Positions 7,949 to 17,343 of a DNA stretch of 64,000 bases are shown here, piece after piece; position 1 is the stretch's first letter, and the number at the start of each line of letters is the position of its first letter. A model generated the notes under the pieces. That model saw nothing but the letters and a program-made list of their open reading frames with translations. It was not told where the DNA came from and ran no database searches. The position numbers were made by a program, and so were the translations under genes. Origin of the DNA: Roseburia hominis (GTDB lineage: Bacteria > Bacillota > Clostridia > Lachnospirales > Lachnospiraceae); the NCBI RefSeq assembly GCF_021531695.1, contig NZ_JADYUI010000009.1, positions 40,916-104,915 on the forward strand, read 5' to 3'.

Positions 7949-9500
7949 AACAGTCATAGCATTGGTGCTTTCCGTTTTTGCATTCTTTTTGACAATGCGT
8001 TACAACCTGCATATGTTCCAGTTAAATGGGTATAAAAATGACGAACATATGCATTGGCTGAAGAAAAATTTAAGACAGCAGTGGTTATTGGTATTTGGAC
8101 TGATATTAGGAATATTGCGGGTGATTTTCCCATGCCTTGCACTTGATATCATAAATGATCTGGTACTTTTACTGATCATTCTTGTATATAGTGCCATGAA
8201 GCGGCTTAATACAAAGAAAAAGCTGGTATATACGGCAAGAGTGAAACGTCTTATTGTAACAAATTTAATTGTCACGGCATTAATTCTTTTGTTGTGTGCA
8301 GGTTTTGCGGGAATTGCCCCACTTGCCGGTATGTTTATGATTCTGGTTTCGATTCAGCTTGTGGTGCTTATCCTTATCAATGTCATCAATCATCCGGTTG
8401 AGATGGGAGTGAATCAATATTATATTAATGATGCAAAGAAGAAGTTAAAAGAAGTACCAAATCTTACGATTATCGGTGTGACGGGAAGTTACGGAAAGAC
8501 CAGTGTAAAGTTTTATTTGCAGAAATTATTGCAGGAAAGATACAATGTACTGGTGACACCGGAAAGCTACAATACACCGATGGGAGTTGTTAAGACGATA
8601 AGAAGTTCTTTAAAATCCACGCATGAAATTTTTATTTGTGAGATGGGTGCAAGACATGTCGGTGATATCAAAGAAATCTGTGATATTGTAAATCCGCATC
8701 ATGGTATGATTACTTCCGTAGGTCCGCAGCATCTGGAAACTTTTTTCAATATGGAGAATATCAAAAACACGAAGTTTGAGCTTGCGGATGCATTGCCGGA
8801 AGGCGGAATGCTTTTCTTAAACGGAGATAATGAATATATTAATGAGAAAGCCAAAGAATATCCGAATCCAATCTTTTATCATTCCAATACAACAGGAAGT
8901 GGATACTATGCAAAGGATATTTCGGTTTCCCAGGTCGGGACAGAATTTACGGTTGTGGCACCGGATGGGACTTCAGAGAGATTTCAGATGCGTTTGATTG
9001 GAGCACACAATATAATCAACGTGGTCGGTGCGATTGCAGTTGCGAATAAGCTTGGAATTGCATTAGCGGATTTAAAGATTCCGGTCAGAAGAATTGAACC
9101 GGTTGAGCACAGAATGCAGATGCGGGAGCATGGTCTGGTCACGATTATTGATGATGCATACAATTCCAATCCGGTTGGCTCTAAGGCAGCAGTGGAGACA
9201 CTTGCGATGTTTGATGGAATCCGAATTTTAATTACGCCGGGAATGGTAGAACTTGGAGAAAAAGAAGCTGAGTTTAATTACAAGTTTGGAACTTATGCGG
9301 CAGAATGTTGTGATTACATCTTGCTGGTAGGAAGAAAACACACCGAGCCAATCAAAGAAGGCGTGCTTAGTAAAGGTTTTCCGGAAGAGAAATGCCTTGT
9401 GTATGATAAACTGGAAGATGCAGTATCATATGCTTATGCAATCAAAGGGCAGGGTCATAAATATATTTTACTTGAGAATGATCTGCCGGATAATTATTAG
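7938..9500 (+). CDS. Membrane-anchored MurF-like Mur ligase
   Basis: A 520-residue protein. About 150 N-terminal residues form several hydrophobic segments (VIALVLSVFAFFLT; LLVFGLILGILRVIF; LIVTALILLLCAGFAG). Then comes a Mur-ligase central domain with P-loop GVTGSYGKTS near 180, CEMGARHVGDIKEICDIV and SVGPQHLETF. The C-terminal ligase domain contains IDDAYNSNPVGS and ITPGMVELG. MurF adds D-Ala-D-Ala to UDP-MurNAc-tripeptide using ATP. The canonical enzyme is soluble and about 450 residues, so the membrane part marks a distinct subfamily. The adjacent ddl supports a peptidoglycan-precursor role. Confidence 0.85.
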   Translation: MIIRTVIALVLSVFAFFLTMRYNLHMFQLNGYKNDEHMHWLKKNLRQQWLLVFGLILGILRVIFPCLALDIINDLVLLLIILVYSAMKRLNTKKKLVYTARVKRLIVTNLIVTALILLLCAGFAGIAPLAGMFMILVSIQLVVLILINVINHPVEMGVNQYYINDAKKKLKEVPNLTIIGVTGSYGKTSVKFYLQKLLQERYNVLVTPESYNTPMGVVKTIRSSLKSTHEIFICEMGARHVGDIKEICDIVNPHHGMITSVGPQHLETFFNMENIKNTKFELADALPEGGMLFLNGDNEYINEKAKEYPNPIFYHSNTTGSGYYAKDISVSQVGTEFTVVAPDGTSERFQMRLIGAHNIINVVGAIAVANKLGIALADLKIPVRRIEPVEHRMQMREHGLVTIIDDAYNSNPVGSKAAVETLAMFDGIRILITPGMVELGEKEAEFNYKFGTYAAECCDYILLVGRKHTEPIKEGVLSKGFPEEKCLVYDKLEDAVSYAYAIKGQGHKYILLENDLPDNY

Positions 9501-9515
9501 AGAGGAGCAATAATC

Positions 9516-10697
9516 ATGAAGACAAAAGTAGCAATGATGTTTGGCGGAAAAAGCGTTGAGCATGAGGTTTCTGTTATTTCAGGAATCCAGGCTGTTATGA
9601 ATATGGACACCGATAAATATGAGGTCATTCCGGTTTATATGACGAAGAAAAACGAAATGTATATCGGAGAGGAAATTGGAAATATCGAAGCATATAAGGA
9701 CATTGAGGGACTGCTTAAAAAATCACAGAAGGTCATTATGGTTCGGGAAGAGGAAAAGGTAAAACTGATGCCGTATCCGATGAAAAAATTCGGAAAGAAC
9801 AGTGCAGTGGAGATTGACATTGCATTTCCGGTCGTTCATGGTACGAACGTGGAGGATGGTGCATTTCAGGGATATCTTAAGACCATGGGAATTCCTTTTG
9901 TGGGCTGTGATGTTACGGCATCTGCAGTGGGTATGGATAAATACATTATGAAAACAGTGCTTAAGGAAAGTAATATTCCGGTTTTGGATGCAAATCTTTA
10001 TACCTTATCCGATTATGCCAATATCGATACATTGGTCGTAGATGTGGAGGATAAATTTGGTTATCCGGTCATTGTAAAGCCGGTCAATTTAGGTTCCAGT
10101 GTCGGAATCAGTGTCGCAAAAAGCAGAGTAGAGCTTACACAGGCAATTGATGATGCTTTCAAATATGCAACCAAAGTATTGGTAGAGCATGCCATTACTA
10201 ATTTAAGGGAGATTAATTGTTCCGCACTGGGAGATGAGAATGAAGCAATTGCGTCAGAGTGTGAAGAACCGTTACATACCAAGGATATTTTAAGTTATGA
10301 GGATAAGTATGTAAGTAATGCCAAAGGAGGCGCTTCTAAGGGAATGGCAAGTGTTTCCAGAAAAATTCCGGCAGAACTTTCACCGGAAATGCGCGAAGAA
10401 GTCCGTGAACTTACGGTAAAATCTTTTCAGGCACTCGGCTGTAACGGGGTTGCCAGAATTGACTTTATGATTGATGAAGATAACGGAAAGTTGTATTTCA
10501 ATGAAATCAATACGATTCCGGGCTCTTTGGCATTTTATTTATGGGAGCCAATCGGAATCCCTTATAAGGAGCTGCTTGACAGAATGATACAGCTTGCCTT
10601 AAAGAGAGCCCGTAATGAAGAAAACTTAACCTTTACGTTTGATACCAATATTTTGAACCAGTCAAGTCTTGGTGGTTCTAAGGGTGCAAAATTGTAA
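9516..10697 (+). CDS. ddl: D-alanine--D-alanine ligase
   Basis: A 393-residue ATP-grasp ligase that makes D-Ala-D-Ala for peptidoglycan. Visible blocks are FGGKSVEHEVSVISG at the N-terminus, PVVHGTNVEDGAFQGYL, IVKPVNLGSSVGIS and the metal-binding FNEINTIPGS. The omega-loop region SYEDKYVSNA keeps the Tyr typical of D-Ala-D-Ala ligases, not the VanA-type His. It lies 15 bp after the MurF-like gene with its own AGAGGAG site. Its substrate step directly precedes MurF. Confidence 0.93.
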   Translation: MKTKVAMMFGGKSVEHEVSVISGIQAVMNMDTDKYEVIPVYMTKKNEMYIGEEIGNIEAYKDIEGLLKKSQKVIMVREEEKVKLMPYPMKKFGKNSAVEIDIAFPVVHGTNVEDGAFQGYLKTMGIPFVGCDVTASAVGMDKYIMKTVLKESNIPVLDANLYTLSDYANIDTLVVDVEDKFGYPVIVKPVNLGSSVGISVAKSRVELTQAIDDAFKYATKVLVEHAITNLREINCSALGDENEAIASECEEPLHTKDILSYEDKYVSNAKGGASKGMASVSRKIPAELSPEMREEVRELTVKSFQALGCNGVARIDFMIDEDNGKLYFNEINTIPGSLAFYLWEPIGIPYKELLDRMIQLALKRARNEENLTFTFDTNILNQSSLGGSKGAKL

Positions 10698-10720
10698 AGC
10701 ACAGATGTTATAAAATAAAT

Positions 10721-10778
10721 GACAAACAGGTATGGGAATCAGTTCTGTGACAGAGTGGTTTTTATACCTGTTTTTGTC
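10721..10778 (+). terminator. Terminator-like hairpin after ddl
   Basis: ACAGGTAT pairs with ATACCTGT across a loop of about 30 nt, with further GACAA/TTGTC pairing and T-runs. Confidence 0.55.
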
Positions 10779-10789
10779 GCAGTTTGGGA

Positions 10790-10818
10790 TTGTAGTAAAA
10801 AAGAAAAAACTGTATAAT
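10790..10818 (+). promoter_or_regulatory. Promoter of the EAL-domain gene
   Basis: TTGTAG (10790-10795), 17-bp spacer, TATAAT (10813-10818). The start of the coding sequence is 50 bp downstream behind AAAAAGGAG. Confidence 0.6.
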
Positions 10819-10868
10819 AAAAGAGTTGATAATTGTGAAAAGATTTTTACAAAAAAGGAGATTGTACT

Positions 10869-12530
10869 ATGGAATGCGAGAACGATGGGGGTATATTCGA
10901 GTCTATTTGCAATACAATTAAGAAATTTGAACCTTGTATGAATGATTATTTGTATGCTTATAATATTACAAATGATACCTATTATATTTCAAAAAAGGCA
11001 GTAGAGCGTTTTGCGCTGTCGACCAATTTGTTTCATAGGGTGGCAGAGACACACAAGAAGTTTGTCTATCCGGATGATCTTGCAATGCTGATGGAAGATT
11101 TGGATAAATTGGTGCGTGGAGAGAAGACCTCGCATAATATTAAGTATCGTTGGCTGGGAAAAGATGGTGAGCCAATCTGGATTAATTGCAGGGGGCAGAT
11201 TTATGAAGAAAACGGGGAAAAGTTCCTGCTTGGCTGTATTAATGAGATTGGAGAAAAACAGATTGCAGATAATGTCAGCAACCTGCTTGGAGAAGTAGCA
11301 TTAAAGGAAAAAGTGTTAGAAGGGAAAAAGAACAATCAAAAAGGATATATTCTTCGTGTTGGGATTGATGATTTTAAGGATATTAATGAGCGTTTTGGCG
11401 TCGAATACGGAGATTATATTTTAAGGGCACTGGCAGATTGTATGAAAAAAGTAGCGGCACCGTACCAGATGATTTATCGAATGGTAGGGGATGAATTTAT
11501 TTTAATGGATAGCTCCAATGGCACGCCGCAGCAGGCAGAAGAAGTTTATGATAAGATCTGCTGGGAAATAGAAAAAGTAATTGAGGAGGATAATTACAAA
11601 TCGGTTTATACTCTTTCCGGTGGAATTATCACAAATGATGATGTAAAAGGAAAAACATATAATGAAATGTCAAAAATTTCACAATTTGCCTTAAGTCAGG
11701 CAAAGGCAAAGGGGAAAAATCAGGTCTATCGATTTAAAGAAGAAGATTATCAGAAATTTTTACGAAGAAGAGAGACGTTACGTTTGATGTGTCAGGCAGT
11801 TGCAAGAAATTTTGAAGGATTTGAGTTGTATTTTCAACCGATTGTGGATTCAGAGAATGGGAGTTTGTTTGCAGCAGAGACATTACTTCGTTTTCATATA
11901 TCGGAGACAGAAATGCTTTCTCCGGCAGAATTCATTCCAATCTTAGAGGATAGCGGATTGATTATTCCGGTAGGAAAATGGATTTTAAAGAATGCATTAA
12001 AGATGTGTTTAGAGTGTCAGAAGAGTTTTCCGGATTTTAAAATCAGTGTGAATCTTTCTTATATACAGATTTCAAAAAGTCAGATATTAGAAGAAATCAT
12101 CCGTGATGTGGATGAGTTGAATCTTGAGCCTGGCAGTGTTATCGTGGAACTTACGGAAAGTGGTTATTTAGAAAATACGATGATTATGCAAAATTTATGG
12201 GAAAAATTAAAATCCTATGGTGTTTGCATTGCCTTGGATGATTTTGGTACAGGATACTCTAATTTACAGAATATCGGAAATCTGACACCGAATATTGTAA
12301 AACTGGATCGAAGCTTTACGTTAAAAGCGTTAAAGAATGAGTATGAAAACCGTTTGATGACGCATGTGATTCAGATGGTGCACAGCATTGGGCTTAAAAT
12401 CTGTGTAGAAGGAGTGGAAACCAAGGACGAGCTTTCCTATATAAAAGAAATGGAGCCGGACTACATTCAGGGCTTCTATTATGGAAGACCGTGTCCGAGA
12501 AATGAATTTTTGGATAAGTTTATGATTTGA
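10869..12530 (+). CDS. PAS-GGDEF-EAL protein, probable c-di-GMP phosphodiesterase
   Basis: A 553-residue cytosolic signalling protein. Residues of about 25-130 look like a PAS sensor domain (YVWLGKDGEP-type block, WINCRGQIYEENG). A GGDEF domain (about 150-295) has VGDEF near residue 204 in place of GGDEF, so cyclase activity is doubtful. The EAL domain (about 305-550) keeps the catalytic set: ETLLRF (Glu), NLSYIQ (Asn), ELTES (Glu), LDDFGTGYSNL (Asp pair), VKLD (Lys), EGVET (Glu) and QGFYYGRP (Gln). It is therefore predicted to degrade c-di-GMP, with the GGDEF domain perhaps sensing GTP. No membrane segment. Confidence 0.88.
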   Translation: MECENDGGIFESICNTIKKFEPCMNDYLYAYNITNDTYYISKKAVERFALSTNLFHRVAETHKKFVYPDDLAMLMEDLDKLVRGEKTSHNIKYRWLGKDGEPIWINCRGQIYEENGEKFLLGCINEIGEKQIADNVSNLLGEVALKEKVLEGKKNNQKGYILRVGIDDFKDINERFGVEYGDYILRALADCMKKVAAPYQMIYRMVGDEFILMDSSNGTPQQAEEVYDKICWEIEKVIEEDNYKSVYTLSGGIITNDDVKGKTYNEMSKISQFALSQAKAKGKNQVYRFKEEDYQKFLRRRETLRLMCQAVARNFEGFELYFQPIVDSENGSLFAAETLLRFHISETEMLSPAEFIPILEDSGLIIPVGKWILKNALKMCLECQKSFPDFKISVNLSYIQISKSQILEEIIRDVDELNLEPGSVIVELTESGYLENTMIMQNLWEKLKSYGVCIALDDFGTGYSNLQNIGNLTPNIVKLDRSFTLKALKNEYENRLMTHVIQMVHSIGLKICVEGVETKDELSYIKEMEPDYIQGFYYGRPCPRNEFLDKFMI

Positions 12531-12597
12531 CAGAAAGAAAAAATGGGCATGATAAGTTTCGGATAGAAAAATAGTTGAGCATAAAGGAGAGGTAGCG

Positions 12598-13773
12598 ATG
12601 AATTATTATGAAAGAGCAGTGGAATTAAAAGAAGATACGATTGCAGACCGCAGATATATTCATGAGAATGCCGAGGTCGGACTTGATTTGCCGAAAACAA
12701 AAGCTTATGTGATTAAAAAGTTGAAGGATTATGGTTTAGAACCAAAGAATTGCGGCTATGGTGTTACTGCAACGCTTGGCAAGGGTGGAAAATGCATCCT
12801 GCTTCGTGCGGATATGGATGCCCTTCCGATGCCGGAGGAAAGTGGGGAAGCCTTTGCATGTAAGGAGAAGAATGTGAATCATGCCTGTGGACATGATTTT
12901 CATGCAGCAATGTTACTTACGGCAGCAAGACTGTTAAAGGAGAATGAAGATGCGTTAGAGGGGACCGTAAAGTTCATGTTTCAGCCGGCAGAGGAAACGT
13001 TTGAAGGCAGCAAAAATATGATAGAAAATGGTATTCTGGAAAATCCCAAAGTTGATGTTGCTTTAGCATATCATGTTGCACCGGGTGAAATGCCGATTGG
13101 AATTTATATGTATAATGACAGTGATACCTTAATGTCTTCGGTGGATGGATTTCGGATAAAAATCAAAGGAAAAGGTGGTCATGGCGCCTATCCGAATATT
13201 GCAGTTGATCCGATTAATATCGGTGTGCATATTCATCTTGCCTTACAGGAACTGATTGCAAGAGAGAGTAATCCGGCACATTCCTGTGTCCTTACGGTAG
13301 GAAAGTTTACGGCAGGTTCGGTTGCAAATATTATCCCGGATACAGCAGAATTAGAAGGAACAATTCGTACAAATAAGAAAGAGGCGAGAGAATTACTGGT
13401 GCGCCGTATGAAAGAAGTGGCACAAAAGACGGCAGAATTATACGGAGGTTCCGCTGAGATTGAGATGATTTCAGAGGTTCCGCCTCTTATCTGTGATTCT
13501 GCGCTTACAAAAGAGATGATTGGATATATGAAAGATCTTGAGATTCCGGGACTTACCGGTTATCCGGACATTACCTCAAGTGCATCAGAGGATTTTGCTC
13601 TGATTGCGGAGAAAGTACCAAGTGTATTTATGTATCTGTCTGCCGGATATATGGACGAGAGGGGAAAATATTCCGCCCATAATCCTAAGGTGCAGTTTAA
13701 CGAAGAAGTATGTAAGATTGGTGCCTCCTGTCTTGCGCAGTGTGCAACCAAGTGGCTTCATAATAATAAATAG
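12598..13773 (+). CDS. M20D-family amidohydrolase (N-acyl amino acid / hippurate hydrolase type)
   Basis: A 391-residue metallo-amidohydrolase. The metal-site blocks are LLRADMDALPMPE, NHACGHDFHAAM (the M20D Cys/His pair), PAEETFEGSKNMIENG and AYHVAP. The central dimerisation lid has GKGGHGAYPNIAVDPI, and C-terminal SSASEDFALI completes the metal site. These enzymes free amino acids from N-acyl, N-acetyl or peptide conjugates. It is followed at 9 bp by a TetR-type regulator in the same operon. Substrate not determinable. Confidence 0.9.
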   Translation: MNYYERAVELKEDTIADRRYIHENAEVGLDLPKTKAYVIKKLKDYGLEPKNCGYGVTATLGKGGKCILLRADMDALPMPEESGEAFACKEKNVNHACGHDFHAAMLLTAARLLKENEDALEGTVKFMFQPAEETFEGSKNMIENGILENPKVDVALAYHVAPGEMPIGIYMYNDSDTLMSSVDGFRIKIKGKGGHGAYPNIAVDPINIGVHIHLALQELIARESNPAHSCVLTVGKFTAGSVANIIPDTAELEGTIRTNKKEARELLVRRMKEVAQKTAELYGGSAEIEMISEVPPLICDSALTKEMIGYMKDLEIPGLTGYPDITSSASEDFALIAEKVPSVFMYLSAGYMDERGKYSAHNPKVQFNEEVCKIGASCLAQCATKWLHNNK

Positions 13774-13782
13774 AGGGAAATT

Positions 13783-14337
13783 ATGCAAAATACCACAAAG
13801 CAGATATTAGAGGAAGCGTTAAAGAAACTCCTCTTACAAAAGCCGTTAGATAAGATTACCATTCAGGATTTGACCAATGAATGCGGAATTAGCCGGATGG
13901 CATTTTATTATCATTTTAAAGATATTTATGATCTGGTTGAATGGTCTTGTAAGGAAGATGCTTCTAAGGCATTGCAGGGGAAAAGCACATACAGCATATG
14001 GACGGAAGGATTTGAACAGATATTTGAAGCAGTTCTTGCCAATAAGCCTTTTATCTTAAATGTCTATCATTCGGTCAGCAGAGAGCAGATTGAAAATTAT
14101 CTGTTTCAGATGACATATCAGCTGATTAGTGGAGTTGTAAAGGAACAGGCAGAGGGGCAGAACATTACCGAAGAAGATAAAGAGTTTATTGCACATTTTT
14201 ATAAATATAGTTTTGTTGGTATTATGCTTGACTGGATCAAAGGCGGCATGAAAGCGGATTATCATGAAATCGTAGATAAAATCAGTACGATGGCAAAAGG
14301 AAGTATTGCGCATTGTATTGAAAATTTAATAAAATAA
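13783..14337 (+). CDS. TetR-family regulator (DhaS-like)
   Basis: A 184-residue protein with an N-terminal HTH (ITIQDLTNECGISRMAFYYHFKDIYDLVEWSCKED) and a helical C-terminal ligand domain of the TetR_C_8 kind. The loose family includes DhaS activators. It lies directly after the amidohydrolase gene, and the downstream oleate hydratase is preceded by a perfect inverted repeat that could be its operator (inference). Confidence 0.85.
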   Translation: MQNTTKQILEEALKKLLLQKPLDKITIQDLTNECGISRMAFYYHFKDIYDLVEWSCKEDASKALQGKSTYSIWTEGFEQIFEAVLANKPFILNVYHSVSREQIENYLFQMTYQLISGVVKEQAEGQNITEEDKEFIAHFYKYSFVGIMLDWIKGGMKADYHEIVDKISTMAKGSIAHCIENLIK

Positions 14338-14347
14338 TTTGTTTTTT

Positions 14348-14394
14348 ACAAAATGGGAAGAATGATAAGTTTTTAATCATTCTTCCTTTTTTGT
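14348..14394 (+). terminator. Intrinsic terminator after the TetR gene
   Basis: Perfect 11-bp stem GGAAGAATGAT / ATCATTCTTCC with a 9-nt loop and TTTTTT. Flanking ACAAAA/TTTTGT can extend it, so it may work in both directions. Confidence 0.9.
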
Positions 14395-14424
14395 AAATGG
14401 AAGAAAAACGAATAGCCGGATATA

Positions 14425-14452
14425 CTAAGTTCATAAAAAGAAACGAACTTAG
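14425..14452 (+). promoter_or_regulatory. Inverted repeat upstream of oleate hydratase (operator candidate)
   Basis: CTAAGTTC (14425-14432) and GAACTTAG (14445-14452) form a perfect 8-bp inverted repeat. A TATACT that could serve as -10 overlaps its left arm. It lies 17 bp upstream of the start codon, directly before the ribosome-binding site, so it could be an operator or an mRNA hairpin. Confidence 0.45.
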
Positions 14453-14468
14453 AAAGGTGGATTTATTT

Positions 14469-16436
14469 ATGGGTAAAAAGAAAGGTTTGAAAGTAGGAAT
14501 TGCATTAGCGGCAGGAGCCGGTGCCGTTTATGCAGCAAAAAATTATAAAAAAGCAGATAATAAAAAGAAAATAGAAAAAGAACAGGAGGAGACTTCGGAT
14601 TATCGCAATACAGAGCGTGGAAAAAATGCAAAAAACAGCAAAGGAATCTATTATAGTAACGGAAATTATGAAGCATTTGCACGTCCCAAAAAACCGGAAG
14701 GCGTAGAAGAAAAACATGCTTATCTGGTAGGAAGCGGTCTTGCATCTTTGGCAGCAGCATGTTTTCTGGTTCGTGACGGACAGATGCCAGGCTCTCATAT
14801 CCATATTTTAGAGGCAATGGATGTGGCAGGTGGTGCCTGTGATGGTATCCTTGATCCGGGGAGAGGATATGTGATGCGTGGTGGTCGTGAGATGGAGAAT
14901 CATTTCGAATGTCTGTGGGATTTATTCCATAGTATTCCGTCTCTTGAGGTGCCCGGAGCTTCCGTACTGGATGAATATTACTGGCTGAACAAGGAAGACC
15001 CGAATTATTCTCTTTGTCGTGCGACCGAAAACCGGGGACAGGATGCCCATACGGATGGAAAATTTAATTTGAGCCAGAAGGCATGCATGGAAATCATGAA
15101 GCTGTTTTTGACAAAGGATGAAGATTTGTATGATAAGACGATTGAGGATGTCTTTGATGAGGAGGTCTTTGATTCTACTTTCTGGTTATATTGGAGAACG
15201 ATGTTTGCTTTTGAAAACTGGCACAGTGCACTTGAGATGAAGCTGTATTTCCAGAGATTTATCCATCATATTGCAGGGTTACCGGATTTCAGTGCTTTGA
15301 AATTTACAAAATATAATCAGTATGAATCCCTGATTCTTCCGATGCAGAAATACCTTATGGATGCAGGTGTGGAATTCAGATTTAATACCGAAGTAACAAA
15401 TGTAATCTTTGAATTTGAGGGCAAAAAGAAGATTGCAAAAGCCATTGAATGTAAAGTAAACGGCAAAGAAGAAGGCATCGTACTTTCTGAAAATGATCTG
15501 GTATTTGTTACGAATGGAAGTTGTACGGAAGGAACCATTTACGGAGACCAGAATCATGCGCCGAATGGAGAGGCAGAGGTACGGACCAGTGGATGCTGGA
15601 GTCTTTGGGAGAATATTGCAAAGCAGGATCCGTCTTTTGGTCATCCGGAGAAATTCTGCTTGGATGTAGCAAAGACGAACTGGGAATCTGCAACGATTAC
15701 CACACAGGATGATAAGATTATTCCATATATTGAAAAAATTTGTAAGAGAGATCCGCGCAGTGGAAAAGTTGTTACCGGTGGTATCGTAAGCTGTAAGGAT
15801 TCCGGTTGGTTACTGAGCTGGACGATTAACCGTCAGGGACAGTTTAAAGATCAGGATAAAAATAAAGTCTGCGTATGGGTTTATGGTTTGTTTACCGATG
15901 CAAATGGTGATTATGTGAAAAAACCGATGAAAGACTGTACTGGGAAGGAAATTACGGCAGAATGGCTGTATCATCTGGGCGTACCGGTAGATGAAATTGA
16001 TGATCTGGCTGAAAACAGTGCTGTTTGCGTACCGACGATGATGCCATATATTACCGCATTTTTCATGCCAAGAACCAAAGGTGACAGACCGGATGTAATA
16101 CCGGATGGCTGTGTGAACTTTGCGTTCTTAGGGCAGTTTGCGGAAACACCAAGAGATACCGTATTTACAACAGAGTATTCCGTAAGAACGGCGATGGAAG
16201 CAGTATATGGTCTTCTGGGCGTAGACAGAGGAGTACCGGAAGTCTGGGGCAGTGTTTATGATATCCGCGATCTGCTTGACAGTACCGTAAAACTGATGGA
16301 TGGCAAATCACCACTTGAAATAGAATTGCCGGGACCACTCAATGCATTAAAGAAGCCTTTGTTAAAGAAGGTTAAGGGAACAGTCATTGAGAAAGTGTTA
16401 CGAGATCACGATATTATAAAAGAAGGCATGTTATAA
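14469..16436 (+). CDS. ohyA: Oleate hydratase (MCRA / 67-kDa antigen family)
   Basis: A 655-residue FAD enzyme that adds water to the cis-9 double bond of unsaturated fatty acids such as oleate to give 10-hydroxy acids, a detoxification route in gut Firmicutes. Family blocks seen are [20 protein letters not shown] (dinucleotide fold near residue 90), the FAD segment [30 protein letters not shown], and the C-terminal [21 protein letters not shown]. The N-terminal 80 residues add a short hydrophobic stretch ([16 protein letters not shown]) and a charged linker, suggesting membrane contact. ATG 14469 is chosen for its AGAAAGGTGG site. Confidence 0.93.
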   Translation: MGKKKGLKVGIALAAGAGAVYAAKNYKKADNKKKIEKEQEETSDYRNTERGKNAKNSKGIYYSNGNYEAFARPKKPEGVEEKHAYLVGSGLASLAAACFLVRDGQMPGSHIHILEAMDVAGGACDGILDPGRGYVMRGGREMENHFECLWDLFHSIPSLEVPGASVLDEYYWLNKEDPNYSLCRATENRGQDAHTDGKFNLSQKACMEIMKLFLTKDEDLYDKTIEDVFDEEVFDSTFWLYWRTMFAFENWHSALEMKLYFQRFIHHIAGLPDFSALKFTKYNQYESLILPMQKYLMDAGVEFRFNTEVTNVIFEFEGKKKIAKAIECKVNGKEEGIVLSENDLVFVTNGSCTEGTIYGDQNHAPNGEAEVRTSGCWSLWENIAKQDPSFGHPEKFCLDVAKTNWESATITTQDDKIIPYIEKICKRDPRSGKVVTGGIVSCKDSGWLLSWTINRQGQFKDQDKNKVCVWVYGLFTDANGDYVKKPMKDCTGKEITAEWLYHLGVPVDEIDDLAENSAVCVPTMMPYITAFFMPRTKGDRPDVIPDGCVNFAFLGQFAETPRDTVFTTEYSVRTAMEAVYGLLGVDRGVPEVWGSVYDIRDLLDSTVKLMDGKSPLEIELPGPLNALKKPLLKKVKGTVIEKVLRDHDIIKEGML

Positions 16437-16458
16437 ACAATACAGATGAACGAAAAGA

Positions 16459-16489
16459 AGGCACAGGGTGTTTGGCTCTGTGTCTTTTT
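16459..16489 (+). terminator. Intrinsic terminator of oleate hydratase
   Basis: GGCACAG pairs with CTGTGTC (one G-T) across an 11-nt loop and is followed by TTTTT. Confidence 0.75.
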
Positions 16490-16550
16490 CTGCAAAAAAT
16501 GACCGTTTTCTGCAATGAGTATTGTAAAAGAAAATGATTTGTGATATCTT
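16486..16550 (+). promoter_or_regulatory. LytTR-type tandem repeats and promoter of the two-component operon
   Basis: TTTTCTGC occurs at 16486-16493 and 16506-16513, both continuing to TTTTCTGCAA, with starts exactly 20 bp apart. A -35-like TTGTAA begins 16 bp after the start of the second repeat (16522-16527), and TATCTT (16545-16550) fits as -10 at 17 bp. The same layout precedes the gene at 18789. Paired direct repeats about two helical turns apart are the known binding mode of LytTR domains. Confidence 0.7.
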
Positions 16551-16615
16551 CTTAAGATAAAAATTTGTTTAGGAGAAGCCGAAATAATTGGTGGTAAGAG
16601 GAGACTTATTCCCTG

Positions 16616-17341
16616 ATGCTTAAAATTGCGATATGTGATGATGAAAAATATTTTGTGCAAAAAATAAAAAATATTTTGATAGAATATTTAGAAAACAGAA
16701 AAATACAATATGAGATTGATACATTTTATTCAGGCATAGAATTAGTAGATATGGGAATAGAAATAGTAAAATATCAGATTGTGTTTTTAGATATTAATAT
16801 GAAACAGCTAAATGGAATGGAAACAGCAGAGATGATCCGTAAATACAGTCAGGATATATATCTTGTGTTTGTGACAGCGTATGTAGATTATTCATTGGAG
16901 GGATATAAGGTAGGTGCAATAAGATATCTGTTAAAAGATGATATCAGTTTTGCGGATGCGATTTATGAATGCGTGAATGCGATATTAGATAAAATGAATT
17001 ATGTAGTATGTGAGAAGACATTTAAATTTAATGAAGGAGAAAAGAAAATATCGTTGGAACGTATTTTGTATATAGAAAGCAGATTACATAAAGTTGAGTT
17101 CCATATTATGGAAAACAAATTAATAACTTATACATTATATGATACATTAAACCATTTGGAAAAAGAGATGCAGAAGTTTGATTTTTTGAGAATTCATCAG
17201 AGTTTTTTGGTAAATCTAAAGCATGTAAAAAGTGTTAGAAATTATAAAGTCATCTTAAGTAATAATCAAAAACTCATGATACCAAAAGCACGATATAAAG
17301 ATGTAAAAAATGCATTTATTGCATACAAAGGAGAATTATAA
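16616..17341 (+). CDS. LytTR-family response regulator
   Basis: A 241-residue protein. The receiver domain has the acidic pair ICDDE near residue 8, phospho-acceptor Asp in VFLDINMKQLNGMET near 55, Thr in FVTAY and Lys in YLLKDD. The C-terminal LytTR DNA-binding domain runs from about 140 to 238 (RILYIESRLHKVEFHI; FLRIHQSFLVNLKHVKSV; LMIPKARYKDVKNAF). It is followed 2 bp later by its kinase, the AgrAC/VirRS-like arrangement. The promoter carries paired repeats suited to LytTR binding, so autoregulation is likely. Confidence 0.93.
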   Translation: MLKIAICDDEKYFVQKIKNILIEYLENRKIQYEIDTFYSGIELVDMGIEIVKYQIVFLDINMKQLNGMETAEMIRKYSQDIYLVFVTAYVDYSLEGYKVGAIRYLLKDDISFADAIYECVNAILDKMNYVVCEKTFKFNEGEKKISLERILYIESRLHKVEFHIMENKLITYTLYDTLNHLEKEMQKFDFLRIHQSFLVNLKHVKSVRNYKVILSNNQKLMIPKARYKDVKNAFIAYKGEL

Positions 17342-17343
17342 AA

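Noticed and set aside
10732..10941. 69-codon ORF before the EAL gene
   Set aside because: Runs through the ddl terminator and the next promoter and into the real gene in another frame.
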